A stretch of DNA of 64,000 bases from an uncultured Muribaculaceae bacterium (GCA_910578385.1 CAJTQV010000001.1:124001-188000); one strand, 5' to 3'; shown: positions 45,297 to 54,643, numbered from the stretch's first letter. A program made the numbers and translations. Notes: generated by a model not told the origin, from the sequence alone.

Positions 45297-45651
45297 AGAG
45301 TCCGTTTCATAAAAAATTTGCCCATAGGGGCGGCTTATTTTTGAACTGATTCGGTTCAAGTCCGCAGGGAGCAGCCTGATGGCTGTGACCGGAGGGATTG
45401 GAGCGAAGCAGTCAAAAAGAAGCCGGACGGAGTAAATTTTAACGGATTCTGTGTTTAAAGTTAAATTGAAAAGTAATTATAACAAATCTATAACATATCC
45501 GGCTTGAAAAAATTACCACAGACTCGCTGGCTTAAGCCATCTCTGGCACTTGACTTTCAGTCACAACCGAAAGGTTGCTCCTTTCAGTCAAGCACCAGAT
45601 ATGACATAACCCAGCGACCCCTATGGGTAAATTTTTTATGAAACGGACTCT
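45297..45651. mobile_element. 355-bp MITE-like element inserted between groES and groEL
   Basis: The terminal inverted repeats lie at 45297-45330 and 45618-45651. The outer 23 bases (starting AGAGTCCGTTTCAT) are identical, then one mismatch, then 10 more identical. No frame inside encodes a transposase, so this is a non-autonomous element that needs a transposase in trans. Internally there are small hairpins: TTGAAC/GTTCAA near 45341, and a CAACC-GAAA-GGTTG stem nested within CTTGACT/AGTCAAG at about 45549-45595. No target-site duplication is obvious. The right end stops 10 bases before the groEL start codon. It accounts for almost all of the 395 bp between the two genes. Confidence 0.88.
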
Positions 45652-45661
45652 CAACACAATC

Positions 45662-47299
45662 ATGGCTAAAGAAATCAAATTCAATATCAAGGCTCGCGAA
45701 GAGCTCAAGAATGGCGTTGACGCACTTGCCGACGCAGTGAAGGTAACTCTCGGTCCCAAGGGCCGCAACGTGATCATCGAAAAGAAATTCGGCGCTCCCC
45801 ACATCACAAAGGATGGTGTGACAGTAGCACGCGAGGTCGAGCTTGAGGATCCGTTCCAGAACATGGGCGCACAGCTCGTCAAGGAGGTTGCCTCAAAGAC
45901 CGGCGACCAGGCCGGTGACGGTACAACTACCGCTACCGTTCTCGCACAGGCCATCGTGAATGTAGGCCTCAAGAACGTTACCGCCGGTGCAAACCCCATG
46001 GATCTCAAGCGCGGTATCGACAAGGCTGTCTCCGCTGTTGTCGAGAGCATCAAGTCTCAGGCTCAGGAGGTAGACGACGATATCAGCAAGATCGAGAACG
46101 TGGCTCGCGTATCTGCGAACAATGACGAGGAAATCGGCCGCCTCATCGCAGAGGCCATGCAGAAGGTAAAGAAAGAGGGTGTCATCACCGTCGAGGAGGC
46201 CAAGGGCACCGAGACATCTGTTGATGTTGTCGAGGGTATGCAGTTCGACCGTGGCTACATCTCTCCCTATTTCGTTACCAACTCCGAGAAGATGGAGTGT
46301 GAGATGGATTCTCCCTACATCCTTCTCTACGACAAGAAGATCTCCAACCTGAAGGATATGCTTCCTATTCTGGAGGCTGTGGCTCAGTCAGGCCGTCCCC
46401 TTCTCATCATCGCCGAGGATGTTGACAACGAGGCACTCGCAACTCTCGTCGTGAACCGTCTGCGCGGCAGCTTGAAAATCTGTGCTGTCAAGGCTCCCGG
46501 CTTCGGCGACCGTCGCAAGGAGATGCTTGAGGACATCGCCGTTCTTACCGGCGGCACAGTTGTCAGCGAGGTCAAGGGTATGCAGCTCGCACAGGCTACA
46601 ATCAATGACCTCGGTACAGCCGAGAAGGTGACTGTGAACAAAGACAATACCACAATCGTGAACGGTGCCGGTTCCAAGGAGGCAATCGAGAACCGTGTCG
46701 GCCAGATCAAGGCTCAGATCGAGACAACTACTTCAAACTACGACAAGGAGAAACTTCAGGAGCGTCTTGCCAAGCTCGCTGGTGGTGTCGCAGTCCTCTA
46801 CATCGGTGCTCCCTCTGAGGTTGAGATGAAGGAGAAGAAAGACCGTGTGGACGACGCTCTTTCCGCTACCCGTGCGGCGATTGCCGAGGGTATCGTCCCC
46901 GGCGGTGGTGTGGCTTACATCCGCTCACTCGCTGTTCTTGATGAACTCAAGGGTGACAACGATGATGAGAACACTGGTATCGCCATCATCCGCCGTGCAA
47001 TCGAGGAGCCTATGCGCCAGATCATGGCTAACGCCGGCGTAGAGGGTGCCGTTATCCTCCAGAAGGTTAAGGACGGCAAGGGTGACTTCGGTTACAATGC
47101 ACGCACCGACAGCTTCGAGAACTTCTTCGAGACAGGTGTGATCGATCCCGCAAAGGTAACACGTGTGGCACTTGAGAACGCTGCAAGTATCGCCGGAATG
47201 TTCCTCACCACAGAGTGTGTCATCGCTGACAAGAAAGAGGAGACTCCCGCTGCTCCGATGGGAGCTCCCGGCATGGGTGGCATGGGCGGCATGATGTAA
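45662..47299 (+). CDS. groEL: Chaperonin GroEL (60 kDa)
   Basis: This ATP-driven folding chamber protein has 545 residues from the start at 45662 (MAKEIKFNIKAREELKNGV), the conserved N-terminus. Key parts are VTLGPKGRNVI, the ATP site GDQAGDGTTTATVLAQ near residue 86, the hinge and apical domain, and the Gly-Met tail GMGGMGGMM. Two in-frame ATGs upstream (45623 and 45638) lie in the right end of the inserted element and could add 13 or 8 residues. I regard the 45662 start as correct. A strong terminator follows. Codon use is strongly biased (GGC, AAG, GAG, CTC), as expected for a highly expressed gene. Confidence 0.98.
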   Translation: MAKEIKFNIKAREELKNGVDALADAVKVTLGPKGRNVIIEKKFGAPHITKDGVTVAREVELEDPFQNMGAQLVKEVASKTGDQAGDGTTTATVLAQAIVNVGLKNVTAGANPMDLKRGIDKAVSAVVESIKSQAQEVDDDISKIENVARVSANNDEEIGRLIAEAMQKVKKEGVITVEEAKGTETSVDVVEGMQFDRGYISPYFVTNSEKMECEMDSPYILLYDKKISNLKDMLPILEAVAQSGRPLLIIAEDVDNEALATLVVNRLRGSLKICAVKAPGFGDRRKEMLEDIAVLTGGTVVSEVKGMQLAQATINDLGTAEKVTVNKDNTTIVNGAGSKEAIENRVGQIKAQIETTTSNYDKEKLQERLAKLAGGVAVLYIGAPSEVEMKEKKDRVDDALSATRAAIAEGIVPGGGVAYIRSLAVLDELKGDNDDENTGIAIIRRAIEEPMRQIMANAGVEGAVILQKVKDGKGDFGYNARTDSFENFFETGVIDPAKVTRVALENAASIAGMFLTTECVIADKKEETPAAPMGAPGMGGMGGMM

Positions 47300-47320
47300 T
47301 CCCTCCCCTTTCCACAAGAT

Positions 47321-47364
47321 AAAAAATAATGGTTGGAATTTTGAAGTTCCAACCATTATTTTTT
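47321..47364. terminator. Bidirectional terminator between groEL and fthC
   Basis: An 18-bp perfect stem (47321-47338 with 47347-47364) with an 8-base loop begins with A6 and ends with T6. Read from either side it is a hairpin followed by a T-run, which suits the two convergent genes. Confidence 0.85.
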
Positions 47365-47422
47365 GTCTTAACTCGCTTTCTCCGGAGTCGAAGCTCTGAA
47401 CTTATAATGTCTGCGACAATGC

Positions 47423-47983
47423 TCAGCGTTTCTTCGGATGACGGATTACGGTGCATCCCGACGGCGATATGATGATGTCCATCGGCACATCGTGAGGTTC
47501 TGTCGGAACCTCATCTACAATCTGAAACTCATATGCCACACCGATCTTGGTGGCTCTGGTGCTTCCGAGCAGCCGGTCATAGAAACCTTTGCCGCGACCA
47601 AGCCGGTTGCCTCGTCTGTCATAGGCCACCGCAGGAACCACCACGAGTTCTATCTCGTCGGCACTCACGGTGTCGTTGCCGCTCGGTTCCTCGATGTGGA
47701 ACGCTCCCAACTCAAGGCGGCTCTCCTCATAAGGAAGAATGTCAAGATTGACACCGTTGACACGCGGCAGATAGAATTTCTTCTCCTCACTCCATTTTCT
47801 CAGAAAACTGTGTGTTGACAATTCATCAGGCAGCGAATGGTACATCAATATGTGCTTGGCCATCATAAACGCGGCTGTGCGCTCCAGCTGCGCGAACACA
47901 AGGTCGGCGGCCTCTTGCTTCTCCGTTTCAAGAAGCATAGACTTCATTGCCCTGATTTTGCGTCTTATTTCATTCTTTTCCAT
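47423..47983 (-). CDS. fthC: 5-formyltetrahydrofolate cyclo-ligase
   Basis: This enzyme converts 5-formyl-THF to 5,10-methenyl-THF with ATP, returning a storage folate to one-carbon metabolism. It has 186 residues, normal. Visible motifs are the N-terminal MEKNEIRRKIRAMKS basic helix, HILMYHSLPDELST, the AVAYDRRGNRLGRGKGFYDR glycine-rich phosphate loop, and the C-terminal VPTEPHDVPMDIIIS. It lies downstream of ctpA on the same strand, separated by 146 bp that contain a terminator-like hairpin, so it probably has its own promoter. Confidence 0.95.
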   Translation of the reverse strand: MEKNEIRRKIRAMKSMLLETEKQEAADLVFAQLERTAAFMMAKHILMYHSLPDELSTHSFLRKWSEEKKFYLPRVNGVNLDILPYEESRLELGAFHIEEPSGNDTVSADEIELVVVPAVAYDRRGNRLGRGKGFYDRLLGSTRATKIGVAYEFQIVDEVPTEPHDVPMDIIISPSGCTVIRHPKKR

Positions 47984-48068
47984 AGTAAAAGACTATATGA
48001 ATACTTACAGGCTGCTACAGCCCATTGATTACACAATTTTTACGGGTATGACATATCCCGATAACGAA

Positions 48069-48103
48069 AACTGTGGATACGGTTTAAAACCGCATCCACA
48101 GTT
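48069..48103 (-). terminator. Terminator after ctpA
   Basis: AACTGTGGATACGGTT (48069-48084) pairs with 48088-48103 over 16 positions, with one A-C mismatch and a 3-base loop. It lies 27 bases after the ctpA stop and ends the ftsK-to-ctpA transcript. Confidence 0.7.
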
Positions 48104-48129
48104 ATAACGTAATTTCAAGTTACTATGTT

Positions 48130-49746
48130 TTATTTCAACCGTGTCGGAGACTTGCCGGCGTTCAGGTCTTCGAGTGCCTTTATTACAGCTGCGTCCTGTT
48201 CATTCAAAATCTGTATGAACGCGTCATAACCGACAAGGTCGCGTGCTATGCAAGCCTTTATCTGGTTTATCAGCAGGTTGCGTGACTTGTTGATGTAATA
48301 CCAACGTGCCGGGAGACCGTTACGTGCTGCGTAGTCAACAAACGCCGTAAGCAGCGAATTGTCGCGTGCCATGACACGCTCCATGTTCTCTACTGTCTTG
48401 ACACCCTTCATCATCGGGCGGTAGGAATCAGCCATCTCGCGGGCGAATTTCTGGACAAGTCCCATGTTCGATGCCTCGATATAGTAGGAAGTGAAGCCGG
48501 TCGTGTCCTCAGGAACAAAGACATCGGGCATTATTCCACCTCCGCCAAAGACCGTGCGGCCTCCTGCTGTACGGAACTTCTTGCTCTGGTCAAGTTTGAT
48601 GCTGTCTTGCGAATAGAACTCGCCATGATTGAAGCGGTCAAGAATGTCAAGCTCATATTTGCCATCCTTTCCACGCTTGTATTCTTTCTGGATAGAGCGG
48701 CCTGAAGGAATGTAATAACGCGCCACTGTAAGACGTATCGCCGAGCTGTCGGGCAGTGCGATCTGATTCTGCACAAGTCCCTTTCCGAACGTACGGCGTC
48801 CGATTACCAGTCCGCGGTCATTATCCTGAATCGCTCCGGCGAAAATTTCTGATGCCGATGCCGAATACTCGTTGGTAAGGACCACAAGCTCCGAATCCTG
48901 GAACTGACCTGTACCATCGCTTACGGCCATTGTCTCGTTCTCGGGAGTGCGGCCTTTGGTGTACACAATCATTTTCCCAGCCGGAAGGAACTCATTGGCC
49001 ATGAAGATAGCCTGGTCCATGAATCCTCCTGAATTGCCCCGGAGGTCAACGATGAATTTCTTCGCACCCTGCGCCCGTAAATCGCCGAGAGCGGTGAAAA
49101 ACTCATTGTACGTATTTCTCGCGAACTTGCTTACCTTGAGATAGCCGACCTCTTTGTCAATCATGTAGACCGCATCCACGCTGTTGGATGGTATCTCGCC
49201 ACGGGTTATCTCGTAGGTGATAGGCTTTTTCGACGACTTTCTCTTTATGCTGACCTTGACTTTCGTGCCCTCCTTGCCACGGAGAGTTGAGAAGACATCT
49301 TCCGACGACACTCCGGCACCCGACAATTTCTTGCCGTCAGCCTCAAGTATCATGTCACCGGGCAAGAGTCCTACCCTTTCAGCCGGGCCACCTGCAACGA
49401 CCTCAATCACGTTGACCGTGTCGTTGAGAACCTGGAACATCACACCCACTCCGCCGAATGAACTTTCAAGATCATCGTTGGTAGCCGCAAGTTCCGACGC
49501 GGGGATATACACCGAGTGGGGGTCAAGCGATGCGAGAATGTCAGGGATTGTCTTGTCGAGCAGACTGTCGGTGTTGATTTCATCGACATACTGCTGGTCT
49601 ATAAGTTCCATAATCATTCTCAGCTTCTCCTCTCCCGGAGAAAGTTTCTGAAAGGAGGTATACTTGCCGATGAAGATACCCCCTATTACCCCAAGTGCGA
49701 GCACCAAGGGTATGAGCACATAACCGAGATTTTTTCTGTTATTCAT
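48130..49746 (-). CDS. ctpA: Carboxy-terminal processing protease (S41 peptidase) with PDZ domain
   Basis: This membrane-anchored periplasmic serine protease has 538 residues with the start at 49746 (MNNRKNLGYVLIPLVLALGV). The 42 codons upstream of that overlap the preceding gene in another frame and are not coding. One transmembrane anchor is at about residues 8-28. A PDZ domain is at about 95-180 (GVGVMFQV, VGLLPGDMILEADG). The S41 catalytic domain is at about 190-370, with the nucleophile Ser in NEYSASASEIFAGAI and the general-base Lys in RRTFGKGLVQ. A C-terminal extension of about 150 residues is usual for Bacteroidetes members. The start overlaps the stop of the dCMP deaminase by 4 bases, showing translational coupling. 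Confidence 0.95.
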   Translation of the reverse strand: MNNRKNLGYVLIPLVLALGVIGGIFIGKYTSFQKLSPGEEKLRMIMELIDQQYVDEINTDSLLDKTIPDILASLDPHSVYIPASELAATNDDLESSFGGVGVMFQVLNDTVNVIEVVAGGPAERVGLLPGDMILEADGKKLSGAGVSSEDVFSTLRGKEGTKVKVSIKRKSSKKPITYEITRGEIPSNSVDAVYMIDKEVGYLKVSKFARNTYNEFFTALGDLRAQGAKKFIVDLRGNSGGFMDQAIFMANEFLPAGKMIVYTKGRTPENETMAVSDGTGQFQDSELVVLTNEYSASASEIFAGAIQDNDRGLVIGRRTFGKGLVQNQIALPDSSAIRLTVARYYIPSGRSIQKEYKRGKDGKYELDILDRFNHGEFYSQDSIKLDQSKKFRTAGGRTVFGGGGIMPDVFVPEDTTGFTSYYIEASNMGLVQKFAREMADSYRPMMKGVKTVENMERVMARDNSLLTAFVDYAARNGLPARWYYINKSRNLLINQIKACIARDLVGYDAFIQILNEQDAAVIKALEDLNAGKSPTRLK

Positions 49747-50168
49747 TCTTCTAAAGGTAGATGAACCACCTCGACCCCGGCCTGTCTGAGCAGGTCGAGG
49801 CCATCGGTGATTCTGTATAGTTCGGAGAACACCACCCGACGTATGCCCGACTGGATAATCAGTTTCGAGCATTCCATGCAGGGGCTTGCAGTTACATACA
49901 ACGTGCTCCCGTCGCTGGAATTGTTGCTTCGGGCAACTTTGGTGATCGCATTGGCCTCGGCATGGAGCACATAAGGCAACGTCACACCCTCTGTAGATTC
50001 ACAGACATTCGGAAATCCTGATGGCGTGCCGTTGTAACCGTCAGATATGATCATCTTCTCTTTTACTATCAATGCGCCGACCTTACGCCGTTCGCAATAG
50101 GAATTCTCACTCCATATGGTTGCCATGCGGAGATAACGCCTGTCAAGTACTTCCTGTTTGTCTGTCAT
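49743..50168 (-). CDS. Deoxycytidylate (dCMP) deaminase
   Basis: This zinc enzyme converts dCMP to dUMP, feeding thymidylate synthesis. It has 141 residues starting at 50168 (MTDKQEVLDRRYLRMATIWSE). The upstream frame to 50246 overlaps trxB. The zinc site is in VLHAEANAI (His and catalytic Glu) and ASPCMECSKLI (two Cys), as in all cytidine/dCMP deaminases. CERRKVGALIVKEKMIISDGYNGTPSGF is the substrate loop region (first 20 residues conserved in the ComEB branch). The gene lies 23 bases after trxB and overlaps ctpA, so it is inside the operon. Confidence 0.94.
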   Translation of the reverse strand: MTDKQEVLDRRYLRMATIWSENSYCERRKVGALIVKEKMIISDGYNGTPSGFPNVCESTEGVTLPYVLHAEANAITKVARSNNSSDGSTLYVTASPCMECSKLIIQSGIRRVVFSELYRITDGLDLLRQAGVEVVHLPLEE

Positions 50169-50191
50169 GATTCTGAGTTTGTTGGAGTCTG

Positions 50192-51139
50192 TTAAAGTTC
50201 GTTGTGGTCCATGAGGAAATGCTCCGCATCGAGAGCTGCGCGACATCCTGTTCCGGCCGATGTGATGGCCTGACGGTAGATGGGGTCGGCACAGTCACCG
50301 GCAGCGAACACGCCCTCTACATTCGTTGATGTGTGAGGCTCGTTGGTCTTGATGTAACCGAGTTCATCCATCTCCAGATATTCCTTGAAAATGTCAGTGT
50401 TGGGCTTGTGGCCGATTGCGAGGAAGAATCCGTCGATCGCTATGTCGAGAAGTTCCTCGTGGTCGGTGCCTTTGTCGCGCACGAGCTTTGCACCCTCCAC
50501 ACCATCTTCTCCGAAAAGGCCGACAGTGTTGCAGCGGAACAGGATCTCGATGTTCTCACGCTCCATCACACGTTTCTGCATTACGTTCGACGCACGGAGA
50601 TAATCCTTGCGGACAATCATGTACACTTTCTTGGCGAGTGTCGAGAGGTAGAGGGCCTCCTCGCAGGCAGTGTCGCCACCACCGACAACGGCAACATTGC
50701 GGTTGCGGTAGAAGAAGCCGTCGCATGTTGCACATGCGCTCACACCGAGTCCCTGGTATTTTGTCTCGTCGGCGAGGCCGAGATATTTTGCAGAAGCACC
50801 GGTGCTGATGATCACTGTCTCTGCCATGTAAACGTCACCATGGTCATCCTCACACCTGAAAGGACGTTTTGAGAAGTCTACCTTAACGATGCTGCGCGAT
50901 TTGATATCTGTTCCGAAGCGGACCGCCTGGTCACGTAGCTCGTTCATCATCTGCATTCCCTGCACACCGTTGGGATAGCCGGGGAAGTTCTCGATATCGG
51001 TTGTCTGTGTGAGCTGGCCACCGGGCTGCTCACCCTCGAACAGTATAGGTTTCAGATTCGCACGCGAAGCGTAGATTCCCGCTGTGCATCCAGCGGGGCC
51101 TGAGCCGATGATCAGCACTTTTGTCTTTGTCTCTTCCAT
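50192..51139 (-). CDS. trxB: Thioredoxin-disulfide reductase
   Basis: This flavoenzyme reduces thioredoxin with NADPH. It has 315 residues, standard length. The FAD-binding motif GSGPAGCTAGIYASRA is at about residues 11-26, the redox-active pair is in SACATCDGFFY (CATC, about 136-139), the NADPH motif VAVVGGGDTACEEAL follows near 150, and VFAAGDCAD is the second FAD contact near 283. It is read in the ftsK-lolA-trxB-dCMP deaminase-ctpA direction, with 104 bp after the LolA-like gene; that gap may hold an internal promoter. Confidence 0.97.
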   Translation of the reverse strand: MEETKTKVLIIGSGPAGCTAGIYASRANLKPILFEGEQPGGQLTQTTDIENFPGYPNGVQGMQMMNELRDQAVRFGTDIKSRSIVKVDFSKRPFRCEDDHGDVYMAETVIISTGASAKYLGLADETKYQGLGVSACATCDGFFYRNRNVAVVGGGDTACEEALYLSTLAKKVYMIVRKDYLRASNVMQKRVMERENIEILFRCNTVGLFGEDGVEGAKLVRDKGTDHEELLDIAIDGFFLAIGHKPNTDIFKEYLEMDELGYIKTNEPHTSTNVEGVFAAGDCADPIYRQAITSAGTGCRAALDAEHFLMDHNEL

Positions 51140-51243
51140 GTCTTGCTTATGGTGTATTTAAGGTTTGTTATCTTGATTTTGTTATCTTAATGTTAAACAT
51201 CGTCATAGTTTATAACACCCGGACGGACAGTTTTATTATCCGT

Positions 51244-51867
51244 TCAGCGGAGGTCAACCAGTTCGTAGTCTTTCATCTGCTTTACCGGACAAGTGAAAGT
51301 CGCTTCGGGACTTTTGCCTGTCAGTCTGAGCGATGTGATTTCTATGGTTGTCACCCGGTCGTTCCTGTCACGGATTATAAAACGTTCCGGAAGGTAGGTT
51401 TTCTTATTGATGGCTATTTCGACAGCCTTTATTTCCGAATTTTTTGTTTTCGGATTCAACAGCACAAGATGTCTCGACGCATCCTTGCGACGGGAGAAGT
51501 AGATGTTGAATGTAGACTTGTAGCCGTCAAGGTATGAGAAAGGATTCGATTCCCGCACCTCCTGTTGTGACGGCTCCACGAGGGTAATCTCCTTCGACGC
51601 TGGATTTGCGGTCCACATGCTCTTTCCGTCATACCATGTAGTGCCGGCGCTGGTGGTCAGTTTGAATTTCTGTCCGGCGGTCTTTAGATTACCTGTCACA
51701 CTCTGACTGTTGCCCGAGACCTTGAAGGCGCATTCCACCGACGAGGAACCTTTAAGTTTCCCGACAGCTTTGTCGAGCACCTGCGCGGCATTCCCGGCAC
51801 ATATGGCGGGCAAAGCCACCAACAGCAGCAAGACCGAGACCAATGTTCTGAATCTGTTCATAGTCAA
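51244..51867 (-). CDS. LolA-like outer-membrane lipoprotein carrier
   Basis: This periplasmic protein is probably the LolA-type shuttle that carries lipoproteins from the inner to the outer membrane. It has 207 residues with a signal peptide at about 1-24 (VLLLLVALPAICAG). The mature part has the LolA half-barrel pattern: SSVECAFKVSG, QKFKLTTSAGTTWYDGKSMW (the conserved YDG after the first strands), PFSYLDGY, and a C-terminal strand PEATFTCPVKQM. It lies 27 bases after ftsK, a neighbourhood often seen for lolA in Bacteroidetes. The start could be either of two nearby ATGs (51867 or 51861). Confidence 0.88.
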   Translation of the reverse strand: MTMNRFRTLVSVLLLLVALPAICAGNAAQVLDKAVGKLKGSSSVECAFKVSGNSQSVTGNLKTAGQKFKLTTSAGTTWYDGKSMWTANPASKEITLVEPSQQEVRESNPFSYLDGYKSTFNIYFSRRKDASRHLVLLNPKTKNSEIKAVEIAINKKTYLPERFIIRDRNDRVTTIEITSLRLTGKSPEATFTCPVKQMKDYELVDLR

Positions 51868-51894
51868 TCCGGATTACATTTTCAAAATAATTTC

Positions 51895-54618
51895 TTATTC
51901 AAGGGTTGCCAGAATCTCTTCAAGCCGTGAAGGATCGACGAGCACGGCACGTGGTTTGCCACCCTGCGACGGGCCGACAATGCCGGCGCGTTCAAGTTGG
52001 TCCATTATGCGTCCGGCGCGGTTGTAACCGATTTCATAGTGACGCTGCACCGATGAAGTCGAGGCTTTTCCGGAGTTGACAACAGCTCTCGCCACTTCCA
52101 CAAAGAGCGGGTCCTTGTCACCGATCGGTCCACCGTCACCGCTGGCTCCACCCTCTCCGTTCTCAGTCGGAGGCTCAGGCAGCCAGTAGACACCCTGCGG
52201 ATATGGCTGACGCTCCACATAGTCGCATATCTTCTCTACCTCGGGTGTGTCGATAAACGCGCACTGAACGCGCACCATTTCCGAATTATTGAAGATAAGC
52301 ATATCACCGCGACCTATCAGCTGCTGGGCACCCGGAGTGTCAAGGATGGTCTTCGAGTCAACACCCGACGATACCTTGAATGATATACGGGCCGGGAAGT
52401 TGGCCTTGATGATACCTGTTATGACGTTGGTCGAGGGTCGCTGCGTAGCGATTATGACGTGCATACCCACGGCACGGGCCTTCTGGGCGAGTCGCGCAAT
52501 CGGCATCTCCACGTTCTTGCCGGACACCATCACAAGGTCGCCGAACTCATCGACGATAACCACGATATATGGCAGGAAGCGGTGTCCCTCTGCCGGATTC
52601 AGCTTTGCTTCGCGTATCTTGGCGTTGTACTCCTCGATATTGCGAGTGTGGGCGTTCTTCAGAAGCGTGTAACGCTGGTCCATCTCGACGCAGAGAGAAC
52701 TGAGTGTCGCCTCCACTTTGGCCATGTCGGTTATCACGGGTTCCTCGTCATCTCCCGGAATCATCGCCATGTAGTAATTTTTCAGCTTGTTGTAGAGGCT
52801 GAACTCGACCTGCTTCGGGTCAATCATCACAAACTTCACCTCATGCGGGGCCTTGCAGTAGAGCAGCGAGGCAATGATGGCATTCAAGCCTACCGACTTA
52901 CCCTGACCCGTGGCACCGGCCACAAGAAGGTGGGGCATCTTCGCAAGGTCAGCTATGTAGACCTCATTCGAGATTGTTGATCCGAGCGCGACGGGAAGAC
53001 TGTAACGGCTCTCCTGATATTTCTTCGATTTGATGATTGTGCGCATCGAGACAGTCTGGGCCTCCTTGTTGGCGACCTCGATACCGACTGTTCCCTTGCC
53101 GGGAATAGGGGCGATGATACGCACACCTGTGGCCGACAGGCTGAGAGCGATGTCATCTACAAGACTGCGAATCTTCGCAATCTTGACACCTGCATCAGGC
53201 ACAATCTCATACAGAGTGACGGTTGGTCCGACTGTCGCCTCTATGCGTGTGATTGGAATACCGAAATCAAGAAGGGTCTTCTCGATTTTCCGTTTGTTTT
53301 CCATCTGTTCGTCAGCATCGACACATACACGTTCCTGACCTTCACGGAGTATGTCGAACGGCGGGAATTTGTATTTCTGCGCTTCGAAATGCTCTATGTC
53401 CGGACGGAACCTGCGTGAACCGGACTGGTCAATCGAATTTACATTGACAACCATCTTGTCACTTTTCTGCTCCTCTTCGGCAGGCTGCTCAGTTTCTCCG
53501 GCACCGGCTTCACAATCTGATGAAGGATCACCGGTTTCATCGGAATCCGTTACGCTTTTCACAGGCTCTTCACCGGTGATTCTCTCACTCCTTTCAGCGG
53601 CCGTCTCCTCAACGGGTTGTGTGTAGCGTGGTTCAGGTGCATAACTGTTTATTGCGGGAGCAGGTTCGGGTTCATCGGAGATTTCATAGAGAGAAGTGTC
53701 TGAGCTTTCGAACTCCAACGGGTCTGCATCTATACTGTCGTCAGCACCAAATCCGGGTGCTATCACCGCAGCCTCGCCGGCCTTCAGGTCATCTATGCGC
53801 TCCTGTTCCTGCATACGGCGTATCTCCTCCTCTTTGGCGAGACGCGCCGCACGTTCCTCGGCTGCAATCCTGCGCTTCTCAGCACGCGCACGGCGCACAC
53901 GGATTATCCAGTTGACAAGATCGCGCAGACATATCACCACAAACACGGCAATCATGAAGATGCTCAACAGAACAGCTCCGATTCCACCGATGAAATTGAT
54001 GATAAACTCGTTGACATACGTGCCATGGTAGCCACCCCAGTTGACCGAGGTATGCATGCTGTATGTCACAAGTCCTATTATGAGCGAGACGGTGATGAGG
54101 GCCACAAGGCACTTGATCGTGAAGTCGAGTGTCTTGAAACGTGGTTTCCCCACCAAAAGTTTCAGGCATATCGCTCCGGTCCATATGATAATCACAAGCG
54201 AACCGAGGCCGAATCCCTGGTTTATCAGGAACTCGGAAAGCCGTGCGCCACCTTCTCCACCGGGGTTCTCGACCTTGGGAGCGAATCCGATAGGCGACGA
54301 TGCAATCTTCGACTGGTCTTGTATGCAGGTCGAGAAATAGCCGCAGAAAGAGACAGCTAAATATACCGTAAGGCATCCTATGAAGATGCCAGCCAGAATT
54401 CTGAACTGCGTGCTTTTGAACCAGGCAAAGAACTTCCTGACAGATGATACGCGGGCCGGCTTCTGTGGCTTGCGGGCGGCCTCCGGTTCCTTCTTAACGG
54501 CTTTCCGACGCTTCTTCGGCCCGGATGTTGCTTTCTTTTCCTCCGCGTCGGTTTTCTCAACAACAGGGGTTTCCTCACCGTAGTTTATCTCGGGAGTATA
54601 ATTATCGTAATTACGCAT
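51895..54618 (-). CDS. ftsK: DNA translocase FtsK
   Basis: This septum-bound motor pumps chromosome ends into daughter cells and activates dimer resolution. It has 907 residues. The N-terminus is cytoplasmic, then four transmembrane helices lie at about residues 75-245. The linker at 250-430 is acidic, Glu/Pro-rich and charged (EKRRIAAEERAARLAKEEE). The RecA-like motor has Walker A GATGQGKSVGLN near residue 570 and Walker B VVIVDEFGDLVM near 670. The C-terminal gamma winged helix has SSVQRHYEIGYNRAGRIMDQ at about 850-870. It heads the operon with lolA and trxB; a -7 element lies at 54644. Confidence 0.97.
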   Translation of the reverse strand: MRNYDNYTPEINYGEETPVVEKTDAEEKKATSGPKKRRKAVKKEPEAARKPQKPARVSSVRKFFAWFKSTQFRILAGIFIGCLTVYLAVSFCGYFSTCIQDQSKIASSPIGFAPKVENPGGEGGARLSEFLINQGFGLGSLVIIIWTGAICLKLLVGKPRFKTLDFTIKCLVALITVSLIIGLVTYSMHTSVNWGGYHGTYVNEFIINFIGGIGAVLLSIFMIAVFVVICLRDLVNWIIRVRRARAEKRRIAAEERAARLAKEEEIRRMQEQERIDDLKAGEAAVIAPGFGADDSIDADPLEFESSDTSLYEISDEPEPAPAINSYAPEPRYTQPVEETAAERSERITGEEPVKSVTDSDETGDPSSDCEAGAGETEQPAEEEQKSDKMVVNVNSIDQSGSRRFRPDIEHFEAQKYKFPPFDILREGQERVCVDADEQMENKRKIEKTLLDFGIPITRIEATVGPTVTLYEIVPDAGVKIAKIRSLVDDIALSLSATGVRIIAPIPGKGTVGIEVANKEAQTVSMRTIIKSKKYQESRYSLPVALGSTISNEVYIADLAKMPHLLVAGATGQGKSVGLNAIIASLLYCKAPHEVKFVMIDPKQVEFSLYNKLKNYYMAMIPGDDEEPVITDMAKVEATLSSLCVEMDQRYTLLKNAHTRNIEEYNAKIREAKLNPAEGHRFLPYIVVIVDEFGDLVMVSGKNVEMPIARLAQKARAVGMHVIIATQRPSTNVITGIIKANFPARISFKVSSGVDSKTILDTPGAQQLIGRGDMLIFNNSEMVRVQCAFIDTPEVEKICDYVERQPYPQGVYWLPEPPTENGEGGASGDGGPIGDKDPLFVEVARAVVNSGKASTSSVQRHYEIGYNRAGRIMDQLERAGIVGPSQGGKPRAVLVDPSRLEEILATLE

Positions 54619-54643
54619 TTATTTCAATCGGTTTTTCAGACCG

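Noticed and set aside
45532..46053. 173-residue minus-strand frame over the inserted element and groEL start
   Set aside because: Most of it is antisense to conserved groEL codons. The element itself shows no transposase in any frame.
48130..49872. Longer ctpA starting at 49872
   Set aside because: The extra 42 residues are an out-of-frame reading of the dCMP deaminase gene. The membrane anchor starts right after the ATG at 49746.
51540..51560. Sequence resembling a tRNA T-loop (GATTCGATTCCCGC)
   Set aside because: It is inside the LolA-like coding frame, and no acceptor, anticodon or D stems can be formed around it.
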